This document shows positions 13,101 through 25,100 of a DNA stretch of 62,000 bases, piece after piece. Every line of letters begins with the position of its first letter. The first letter of the stretch is position 1. The translations under genes were made by a program, and so were the position numbers. This DNA comes from Branchiostoma floridae (lineage: Eukaryota; Chordata; Leptocardii; Amphioxiformes; Branchiostomatidae): positions 13,365,297 through 13,427,296 of the forward strand of contig NC_049996.1 of assembly GCF_000003815.2 (NCBI RefSeq). Direction: 5' to 3'. The notes below the pieces were generated by a model that made no database searches, was not told the origin of the DNA, and saw nothing but the letters and a program-made list of their open reading frames with translations.

Positions 13101-16100
13101 GGTTTAAGTCAATCAAGTCAAAATGATGACGTCCTAATTACGTCATATTACGTCACCGTTGCGTCAAACGTTTTATGAATGTTAGATATTATGTCTACAT
13201 CATTCTCTGAAAATTTGGTGGCCATAAGATAATTCGTTTTAGAGTTACAGGTGTCAGAAGGGGCGGGCCTCAAAGCCCCCCCCCCCCCCGGTTCAAATCA
13301 TAAAATGCATCGAAATCGCTGTGACACCGGTCTGATTAGGGTTAAAGTGATTTAGATAGATGTAACAATACGGCACCTGTAATCATGAGGTACATATGCA
13401 GATAAGGTATATGGTGGTATTACGTATACGGTGGAATGATGAGAGTTGATGTTAATGTGCTTTCTGTACAAAATGCTAAAAGAGGTATCAAGGAGGCCAT
13501 ATACCAAAGGTTGGTGTATAAAGCCTGAAGACTGAGTTTGCTAAGGTGCCCTCTCACTGCACTTGCGTCACGCTTGCGTCACCGCGGGGTTAGAAACATA
13601 CTCAAAGAATCTCAGAGATAAAGAACGAATTTTCTTCCTTTTTGTGTATTTCATCGTCTTCAAAGTCATGGTTTTACGTATTACGCAATATCTAGAAAAT
13701 ACAAAATCGGTTATAACAAAATAATAACAAAATAGTGTCGCACCCCGCAGTGACGCAACCATGACGCAAGTGAAGTTAAAGGCCGCCTTTAGCCTGTATT
13801 GTAAAATAAAGAATAGAACAAAGAAACAAACCTGGCTGTAGCACGATAGAATTTCTGCATGAAGTAGTAGAATACGATGATGGGAATCATGCCGATGAGG
13901 AAGTACGGGGTGATAACCGCAACAGCGATGATGGCTGACACAACCTTCAAACCAGCACTAAGGAAGTCTCCCATTTCTCCGGGTAGGTTCTACTCAAGGA
14001 TAGTAACAGACGAAATACAACTGCACAATATGTAAAGGGACATGGCGCGACGAGACATTATGTAACTATAGACAATGAGAAGGTTGACTTATACTATGCT
14101 AACTACTTTGAAAGTGATTATGGAATGCTGAATTGTATTTTCTGTGTGCAGTACTAGAATCATGAAAAACGGCTTACGCCGAAGATGTATCAAGCTTAGA
14201 TAAAGGTCGAAAAAATAATTTATACATAAATCACGTGCATTGTAAGATCTTAACATAACAGTATTTCATCCAATATTCATATAAACTAAAAAAGACAAAA
14301 AGGAAAAATAAAAACAAAAGTGACAGGGGTTATCTCGTAATACTAATTCAATTATAGCCTTTAATTTATGCTAATGGTAGAATCCATATTGTAACATAAG
14401 CATACAGGCAGTAATGGAGTAAACTCACATTGTCCAGGATGCCTTGGTCTCCTGCCATGCGGTTCAGTATACGGCCGGTAGGGGTCGTGTCAAAGAACCT
14501 GAGACAAGTTGAAATGAATATTATAATTATGCCAAGACACACCATTTCATCTACTTGCTTTTAGACATCCCAAGTTGAAAATACATGGGGACATCAGAAA
14601 CAAAGAGTGCAGGTACGAAAATACTTCGAAATAACTGTATGTATTGTACATAAAGCTCAGAGTGCATCAAAGCATATTCCTGCTTTGAGACCTCTTTCAC
14701 CTTCTTTCTTTGGAAATTTATGTTTAGAGTAGACATATGTTACGCAGTATTACACCTCAGAGGAGTGAATTTTAGCAGCAAAAATGACATATCTTATACT
14801 GTAATACAGTGTTATAAGCAGGGGGCAACATCTGCAGCCTCGTTCAATGCATGAACTCAGGAAATTAAAAATGGCTGCCATGATTGGCAAGAGGTCTATT
14901 ATAGTGTCCCCTGTTCATATTAATCCACCCTGCGCTTACCTCAGCGGTGCCCTGACGACGTTGTGTACCATCCTGTCGTGCATGACCCTGGCACCCCTCA
15001 GACTGGTCAGAATAGAAGCAGCTACAGCAGCAGCAGTCAGAGCAATGGCGCCCACAGACAGCCCCGTGTATCCTGTAATGTAGTACCCTGTTGCGTCCGG
15101 AACGTCCATTGGCTGTGGAAGGATGAAACAAAGGTAGTATTTTTTGCCACCAGAATGCCATGAAGGGCAGCTAATACAATATATCGATTGCGTGACATCT
15201 ATATGTGGCCCTTTAGGAGACCTTATGGCTCCCGGGTTATTTTCGGGCCCGGCCGAACCCCAGGTTGAATTTAAGTCGGACTGACAATGGCCATATGCTA
15301 ACTGTGAGCACACCGAGGCTTTATCCCGCAGTATTCGGCAGTACATAACTGTTTGGCTTCCAAGCCCGGCCGGGGCTACATTACTTACGTATACAGGTTC
15401 AGTTGGAAACGCAGTCTAAGGCCTAAGTCACATTTCCAAACAGGGGCCCGGCAGGACAGCTTTCGGGACCGAAAAGCATGATATAAAAGTCATCAAACTA
15501 CACAAGACATTGAAATAATAGTCATGGATGAGTATTAGCTGTATGTATTTTTACGTATACATTTCTATTGTTTCCACAAACAGCCCGGCCAGACCCCGGT
15601 TTGGAAATGTGACTTTAGCTTTGGTGAGGCGACCACCACACCAATTTCTAAAAGAAAAGATGATACAATACCTGTGATTCGTTCCCCTGGGTGTAATTGG
15701 TATGGTTTCGCCCATAATTGAAATCAGCATTGCTACTTGACCAGTCTGCCAACCAGAAGTCCATGGCCAAAGTCACACCTGTCTTGCACACCTGTGATAA
15801 GTACAAACACACTTGTTGTAACATCAAATTCATGGTATGCGTATTTATCATGTTCTGAAGAATTTCTCTTTTCATGTGTACAACGCACGTCAATGTTTCC
15901 TCAAATAAACCAATAACTACTGCTAACTGTAAAATCTAGATAATCATAGTCACTCTCAACACCGTTGTATGGAGCTTACAAAAGCACAGTAGCAACTAGA
16001 ACTGTCTTTAAACAAACGCTACATTATAACAAGCAAATTCATGGATTCGAGTCCGCATGTGCAGCGACATGAGTTCTAGGTAATACGTCAAAGGCGAAAG

Positions 16101-19100
16101 CACGTGACTTGTAAACAGTTATCGTCTTGACTATTGTGTAGCTTTGTATAAAATGCCCAGACGTGTTTTGTTTATGTCTCAGGGACCTTTACCTTTGACA
16201 TATTACCCACAATTCCTGTCACTGCACATGCGTACTCAACTGTGCTTAGAACACTCGACGACAATCGAAAAATACAACACCATTATAAGACCGCGTGGCG
16301 CAGCGGCAGCGTGTTTTGAATCCGGCTGCGTGTAACTAATCTTGTGACCTTGGGAGATGCACTTAACACGGCTTTCCTCACTTTACTCAGGTGATAATGA
16401 GTATTTAGCTTCGGCCAGGGCCGTCCCTCGGAAGGACGTATAATAGAGGCCCGTGTCTGGGGAGAGCCACACCCCAGGCATGTTAAAGAACCCACCATAC
16501 ATCCGATGGTGCTGTGTGAGTGGTTCAAAACATACAGTCCCTTGGTCGCGCCTGGGACAATTTCTGTCGTATTGAGGTCGGCGCCGAATGGCAGCTCGCT
16601 CCAGACCCTTACGATTCATTGTAAGCTCCTCGCAATTAAGCCCCTGGCTGCCAAGAGAGAGTAGTCGGCCCAACCAATAACAATTATTACAATGTTGTCA
16701 AGAAATGGCCGTCAAACAGCCAATAGCTAGTCAAGAAAACAAATTTCCCAACCTGTAAAATCAGAACCAGGATGGCCAGGTGCAGTCCACAGGCAGCGGC
16801 GAAGATGGCGTAATATGTGAGTTTCACGTCCCCCTCCATCCTCTCCTCCGTCTCTACCAGCTTTCCCAGTTCACCTGTAATTAAATTGATTTCTAATTTA
16901 TTGAGATTGCAGACAATGCAATACAACGCAAAGCCTGGCAGCTTAGCTGATTTTAGGTGTCAACATATACATACATTAACAATTCTCACAGAATACTCAC
17001 AATTAACTCAAATGGTTAACGTATACTTCAAATGAAACAACAAGATTAAGCCTTAAGAGAAACCTTATTGAGTAGAACATAAGTTGGAATTGACAAAATG
17101 GGTACAGTTGAAAACTTTAAGTTGATCAACTTATTCGTCAATATTGATGATATCATATTTATTCATAATATTTTGATTACATCCTTCTTATTGCTAACAG
17201 GAGTACTGCATGTTTGCACAGTTACTATTGTATGGAATTAGCTGACAGGTATATATAGGTTGATTAAATAAGGCAATATTTGCCGTCTGACTTGTGTTAC
17301 ATCCAACAAAAGGTAAACGTTGAGTGCAGAGGACATCAGAACTCACCATCAGACTGCTTCTCTTTGTCTCCATACTGCGTATCCTGCACAGCCTTCTTCT
17401 CATCTTTAAAATACAAAATATGCTTTAATGCTATATAACATTAGATACTAAATGGTCTGCAAGCACATTATTGACATTGACAAGGGCATTTTGCAAGCAG
17501 TATAGAATCATATTTTTCATCAATAGGAAAATGTAAAAAAAAATGAGTAAATGGCTGTCACATGTGTAATAATGTGATAATGATGTGTAATCTTCTAGGT
17601 TAAGGCGACCCAAGACTGCTAGAACACACACACACACAACAAAAACTGTAATTGTAAGTTTAAACAGAATAGCTTGGGGAAAATAGTATAACATATTAAG
17701 CTCTTATCCTTTGAAATGTCCTGCTGGAAGGCGTCGTTTCTACCTAAGAAGAGTAAACCCATTAAATGAACATCATATTTTTTCAACCAAAATATGTATC
17801 TTTTAACCAAAATCTAGCATGTAAGAACAAAATGATGTGTTCCAAATGTTCCCAGTAGTAACAAAATGGGTACATTAATGGGAAACTGCCTTTCCTATAA
17901 TCCTGGGTCTTAACCCACTGAGTAATGCAATTCTCAGCAAATTTAAAACTGTGACACATTAATTGTTATCATGCCGACGAAATGGACAGCCCCAGACAGA
18001 CAAATAATGGCGAACAGGAAACGAAGCCCTAATATTACTGATAGCTTACCAGGACAAACTATGTACTTGTTTATTATAAAACTGTCTCTGACCAAAGGAA
18101 GACAGAGTCTAATATCTGTTGGGATTACTCTACCTCTACAGCTGTTCTCTACATTAGAGACCATTACCTCATATCTTCATCGCGCAATATCTGCTTGGCA
18201 ATAGCCAATTATTGCAAGGCTTTACGCGCGGAGATAACGCAAACCTGGACCAATATACCGAAAGACGTAGGGGTGATTTATGAAATTATTACATCGATTA
18301 TAAACAGCTAACGCGAAAAAAACAACGTACATCATCGCGCAACTGAGTACAGACGACATGTCAAACTACATACAAAAGCGGCAAACGGAACTTAGGGATA
18401 AAGGTGCGAACATTCATCACATCCACCAACAACAATTCTCTGTCGAGAGGTTACCCTCCAGTCACAGAGTAATTACCTTTCTTTGCTCGGCCTTCCGGCC
18501 AGTCAGTGCGCCTGACCCAGACATCCTCCACAGACGCCGCCAGACTGGAGACTGACAGGTGGTGAGACAGCCTGTTCTGCAGCAGGTGTTCAGCTACAAC
18601 AGCCGCACCGCTCCCCTGGTGTTTCCAGCGGTCAGGTTTCTGATCTTCATTTCTAGAAATATTAAAATTTCACAATTCAACGGTTACAATTCAACTTGAA
18701 CGAAGCAATCACCGAAAGGACTGAGGTAAATAGTCTGTGAATGGGAGCGGTTTGACCAGACAAGAGGGCCTTAGCCATTATGTAAACATGATTGTTTAGG
18801 TTACTGTACAGTTACTTCCGAAAATAATTTCATCAGGTCGGTAGAATTTAGAATACAGGACAAAAGCGACACCTACATCGGATAAATATAAGGGCGAGAA
18901 GCAGAACTCCAGTCAGAAGCTCTGAGGGAGGTGTCTGATAGACACCGAAACGTAACAAGTACTACATCCTGGTTGTGTACTAGAAATCTCTCCCATAGTT
19001 AAGATTATTTTAGAAATCAAAGTTTGAACGAGGTTCCAAATAGTAAAATGGCGTCTTTTCGACTTTTGTAAACAAAAGAGAAAACCGGTTTCATCCGGTT

Positions 19101-22100
19101 CCGCTGTCAGGTAACAACACTACATATCTGACCCCTACTTCACAAAAGTTTGATCTACTACTGTGCTTCTTTGATAGTTAAGTCTAAATCTTTTTCTTTG
19201 TAGTAATGAACCGTTTTCATTTTTCTACCAAGGGCGCCAAAAGTTTAGTTTTTTCGTCTAGTGTTATATGCAAGCCGATAGCACATGAAACGCTTGGGTG
19301 TGTAATGTCACAAAGCTAAGTGAATTGCGAACTGCAGATTCTGTTACAAAATTCACGGGAATATAAAATTGTTTCTACAAATAGCGGAGAACGAAGTTTT
19401 TTCTTCATTTTTTTAGTTATTTTGTAGGACAGGACTAGACACGCCGGTTCGTGAATCTTGATTTGAAGACACGCTTTGTCGTGAGGTCAGTGTGCATTGC
19501 GATCTCCGTGTGCGGTAAGCTTCCGTGCAAATGTTCAAAATATGAATTTCACTTCACCAAGAAACTAAACTGGTGTCCTGTCGTTCAATTGTGTGTGTGT
19601 ATGTCTGTGTGTGCGTGTGGAGTGTGAGAGAGAGGGAGAGAATATTAGACTTCCGTAGGAAAGGCCGGGTTGTGTTCATATTACGGGCGGGCGGGCTCTA
19701 CGCCGCCCCCGCTGAATCTTGCAGCTGCGCCCGGCAATGACGGTCACGGTATTAGAGTTGGGTGAATTTTCATGGTGTTGCGGTTGCTATGCTTTCGTCC
19801 GTGTTACCATGCGTTTTATTACTACTTCAAATCCATTCTATAGTATAAGGTATAATTTAAACAAAGAAAATTGCGGGGCAAAGGACGCCAGTTTGAAGTT
19901 TACCATGTGATGTAATGCCCAGCGTATTACGGATATCGATACATTCGCCACGTCAAGCGCTGGTATGGAGCTAGTTCATTTACAGAATGACGAGAATATA
20001 AGGAGTTTGTTATTTGAGAGAACACGTTTATCAAAAAACGTAGGTTGCAATTATTGTCTTATTATATTTCAGCCATACCATATATGGTATGGTGAAATAT
20101 ATTGTATTCGTAATGTTTCTTTCTTTCTTTCTTTCTCCTGTCAAATCTTCAAATCGAATCATCTCCGTCGTTCCGGGACCGAATGACCTGAAATTTGGCA
20201 CAAGAGTAGAGTGGGTCAATACCGGGGTGCGTTTTTCTCATTTTTTACATATCTGCCTCTAAAATGATTTTATTGAAGTTTAAAGGTCACGTTTTGACCA
20301 CAACGGTATATTTTGACCCCCTGTACCATTGAATTACAATGGAATGACCTTAAATTTGGTGTAGATAGGCATTAGATAGTTGGTAAAATGATCCAAGTAA
20401 AATTTTTGGCATGGACTAATTTCAAATTATTAATTTCTGCACTTTTCTGAGGGGAAATTGGTTTTCTTTCGGCCTTCTCCCGTGAACTCCCGTGACCCCA
20501 GAGCCCACAGGTGCCAGGTGCCAGGGGTCTGGGGAGAGCGAGAGTTAATTACTTTATGGACGCCAGCCAATCAGCGACGAGAAAACCGAATGGTAGTTAA
20601 TATTCATAAGCGGGGCCTTGCAATCCCGTTTATACACAAACAGATGTATTATGTAATATTACAGCCTTACAGTGGCCATATGTTACCCTGTGCCCGGTTT
20701 GAAATTGTAGTTTGCGAGGATTTGGAGTTCAGACAGGGTCATTTGAGCGGTAGCGGACGGTACGCATGCATTGAACATCAGAATACAAGTCTGTGTCGAT
20801 GAATTTACCAACATTCCGCATGGCACTATCAATCATTTTTGGCAGATTTGACTTTGGGGGTTAGTTGAGACAATCGAGAAAAAGTTACTTGGCAGAAAAC
20901 GCGGGAAAATTGGACAGTTTGCGTTTAGTTTTGATACGTAAGTTTGACAGTGGCGAGAATGCATGTATTTTTTCCCAAACAAATGTAGGTACTTCTAACG
21001 TTAGTGTTGTTGTTGTTCTTTTTTGACGTAAACTTTGTACATTCAAATTGTTAGTAACTTTAAACTGCCAGAGTTTGAGCCCAATAAAACACTCTTAGTA
21101 CCAGAGTATCACCACTGACCTCCGAAAAGAAACCCCCGAACAAGGTATAGAAACTCCTATCCTCCAGGTCTCGCACGCTACGAGCAGGAAATTACAACAC
21201 TCAGACAAGATTACGTCCGATGGCTGATTGCATACAAAGTAAAACAATTTAACAGTGGTATGCAGGGCATATACGTTACTTAACAAAGAATTCGAAGGAA
21301 AATGAAATATATAGATAAAGCCAAATCAAGTTAACTTGTTGGTCCTGGGATTTTTCAGAAAAGAAATGAAGCGACAGGGTGGTAAAATTCTTGTAAAAAT
21401 TCGAGACGTCTCCGTTTATGTAATGGCTCATACAAAACAAGAAGAAGATTGAAGTTTTTAGCTTGAAAAAAAAAAAACACACACAACAACAACACACTCC
21501 TACTACACAACACCTGCAACTGCTTGACAATTATTAAAACGTATGCCCTACTTGATTAAAAAAAAGTTCAATGCAATAATAAATGTACCCACATCACAAG
21601 GAGATTATGACGGTACTTAGACCTAGTTATCGAAGTGGAAATTGTTGAATGGCGTCATGTAATTTCATGATGAAAATCTTCTGAATGGAAGATGCGTTTT
21701 TTTTCACTCTCGGAAAAATAGGAGCTGCCGCAATTCTAAAAGCCAATCAGTTATGCATAGGCGCTCCTGTGGAAGATTATATTCTTCCATATGGGCCCGG
21801 TTCATATTGGGCAAGCTCTAGATCTGTTTTGACCTGGAATCAATTCACAATATTAGTTCTCTTTTGGGGATAACTTACAGTTGAAATATTGCACTTTTGC
21901 GCAGGGGTGACTTGGAACAGTCCAATGTTGCGTGGGAATGGGTATGGCTGAAATATGCTGTATTTGCACCCAAGCAAATGTCGGCCTTTCTAGTATTTAA
22001 ATTGAGTCGTTGTGTATACAGGACAGGAACAGACACGCCGGGACTTTGGTCAAAGACGCAATATATCAAGGGGTTCGTTACGTTTGGGTCTAAGTATACT

Positions 22101-25100
22101 AGTATGGTGAGCTTTCATGTTCTAGATATAGATACTCATCTTCACCGAAAACTACTGAATTTCTATCACTCAACGTTTTGCATGTGTGTGTGTAAAAAAA
22201 GGCACGGATAATTTTCCGGGTTGTGTCTGTAAACGACGCCCACTGCTCCGTCCCAAGCGGTGACCCGGGAGTGACGGTAACTCCTTCGATCTTTGCTCAC
22301 CTAAAGGTTTAGTTTTAGCATGTTGGGTAATATATAGACAAATATATAGTTCAGAAAGAATTAAAATGGTGGTTTCAATGCCGAGCTCCAGCGTGAGAAT
22401 GGCCGACAGAAAAGCTCAGGTATTGTTAACTTGGTAAGTGGAGAACAATGGGGGCGGAGAAAAGACGTGCATATCAAAGGAGCAAGTTCGCGTAAAAGAA
22501 TAGCTCCACTTGGAGCGACCAAAACAAATGTAATCCCCGCCTACAACGGCGTAAACCAATCAGCTATTGTTGCCAGTAGTGAAATGGATGATTGACATTG
22601 ATTTCCTCATCCATATGCATGATTTGCGAGTGAGGATTTTTGAGGACCTTTTTGACCACCGTGTCCTATATCCAGTACAATTACTGTTTTACAACTGGTC
22701 GCTTTGACTAACCATGTTTTACTTTAGTACCCAACTCTAGAATGAAAAAAATGAGCTGAGAGTAATGAGGGCAGAAATGTTGACTCATTTTGTATGGGAA
22801 AGACGCTAACTAATCTTTATCTTTCTTTCTAAAACTTTCTCTAGAGTACAAAAGAGACAATGTTGGGAGATAGGCAAAGCCAATGACTGAAAGCAGCAAA
22901 ACTCTACAGTACTTTCAGTAGCATACAGAATTGATACGTAACTGAAATAACGGTCCTGCATCCGGCTCTAGTCCCTCGTCTATCTGCCGCACACACTCGC
23001 TGATGGCCTCCATCCAGCCCCTGTGTAGGTCTGGGGACGACTCGCGGATTTCCTCCAGCGTTCCTCTTGCTATGACCCGCCCCTTCTCCATAGCAACGAC
23101 CTGGTCATCAGAACAGGGCATTCTGGTTTATTTCAAAACAAACTGTAGTAGAGGTACCTGTTCAGTGTACCGATACAAAACCATTTATCTCTTGTTGGAC
23201 TGGTCCAGAAAAACCGGACCTGAAAAATCAGTGACCTGATCTTGGACCGATAAGAAAATGAACAGGTATCGGCAATCGTTTCCTCGTTTTAGGGGGCTTA
23301 CTGGTCCAAAGAAATTACAAGAGCGAAGTAAAGGATAGCTGATAGTTATTTTTACCAAATTTCAAAAGTCAAAGTCAGTGTTGGTTACACTAGTATATCA
23401 TTTTAAAACGGCACTAGAGTTTGGATTCTCCACTAAACCAAATTCTTAGTAGCGAAAAGGACTTGTTTTGTGTATCGACGCCCATTCACAAGTTTTCACA
23501 GACAATTAGGTCAAGGTTCAGATCCGGACCTACAACTGATCCTTTTGACCTGGACCGGACCTGAGCGTTCTGTACCGGCACCCATCCCTTACTGCAGTAT
23601 GGCAACGATTTTTTCAAGACGTAGAGTTACATTCATTATCATTGGCGCATGGCCCTGACAGTACAACATTGCTGCATATTGTCTTTCAGTTACCCATTGG
23701 CCTATAGATTTCAAACTCATTTCTACATTATACGTTATTGAAAAACGACCTTCTCTATAACAAGCAGTTATGTACTTACCAGGTGCGCATACTCCAGGTA
23801 CTGCAGCTTGTGCGTTACCAAGACAACCGTCCTGCAATCCTTCACAAGCTGTCCCATGATGCCTTGGTCAAACAAGTGACTCCCGACATGTGCATCCAGG
23901 GCCGACAGGGGGTCGTCCTGTGGTTTGAGTGGATAAAAAGTGTAAAACTGCTGTAACGATCACCTAAACTGTCCACCATCTTTTTGTTCTGGGCTTTGGC
24001 CTCTGAGTTGTCCCTTGCGGTCGGCATAAGGTTTTTATACGGATTCTATAAGAACCCAATAAAGATATTAGAGGAGTTACTAATAAGTGTTACCTGGCTG
24101 TGTAAGAGAACGACCCTACTTTCCTATGGTGACATTGAGTAATTGAATGTATGTAATATATATATATTACATACATTATATATATACATATATACATTGT
24201 GCTTACCAGTAGAACTATGTCCGTCTGTGCGTACATCGCTCGTGCTACGCTCACTCTCTGCTTCTGTCCTCCACTCAGGTTAATACCCTGTAGTAGAAAA
24301 CACAAACTGATAAAAAAGCAGCAAATAAAACAAAGCCTAAGGTCTGTTGAGTTTGTATTAGCCTACTGAATCATCTTAACGTCTTGATTTCAGGATCGCT
24401 AAGAAATCTCGTCTTGTTATGTATTGTTTGCTCTCTTATGAGCAATTTTCCTTCTCAGACTTTACATAAGCATTGTGCTTGACGTATAGCCTAATAGTAA
24501 TACTAACAAAATATATGTCAAAATCAAAATACAATCCTTAACGAAATTCTAAAGAATTATTGATTCATAAATAAAAACAGTAGAAGCTGTTTAATTGCAC
24601 ATTTTTAGCGTATTTTGTGCAGTTATCCGGCCGGTGCGATAATGCAAAGTTATCCAGCAGGACCGCACTGGTTTAGGATTTGGGGATTCCGTGCAGTTAT
24701 CAAAAGTGTGCGTTGATACGTGTTGCAATTAACTTACGTCTACGGTACTGGTTGAGTTGCAATACTTCAAAGACCTAATTGCCATCACCTCAATTGACAT
24801 TAACAACCTTATTTCCCACCTCACATGTTTAGGCCATGTCCACTCTGACTACAATTATATCTGGCCACAAAGTGATAATAAGACATGCAACAACTTCTCG
24901 TCTGAAGAACTGTTACCTTCTCTCCTATCTCTGTCAGGTCCCCAGCAGGAAGAATGTCAATGTCAGGCTGAAGACAGCAGGCTGAGATCACCTGTTGGTA
25001 CCTGCCACGAAGAAAGAAACAAATTCACTACTACTGTATAGTAAAGTTGTATTTCACACAGTCTATTTCTCTCTCTCTCTCTTTCTGTTTGTTTGTAACT

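Larger units (their letters stand above)
18653..22942 (-). other. Largest SUR intron (between exons 22 and 23)
   Basis: 4.3 kb, mostly repeats: the tail-like repeat, a GAGAGA run near 19630 and the 1.9 kb element at 20065. No additional exon recognised. Confidence 0.7.

Noticed and set aside
14865-15163. Overlapping frames on both strands at SUR exon 27
   Set aside because: Shadow frames of a GC-rich real exon.
16272-16340. Possible tRNA gene
   Set aside because: A-box and B-box-like motifs are too close and no cloverleaf can be formed; it is a SINE head.
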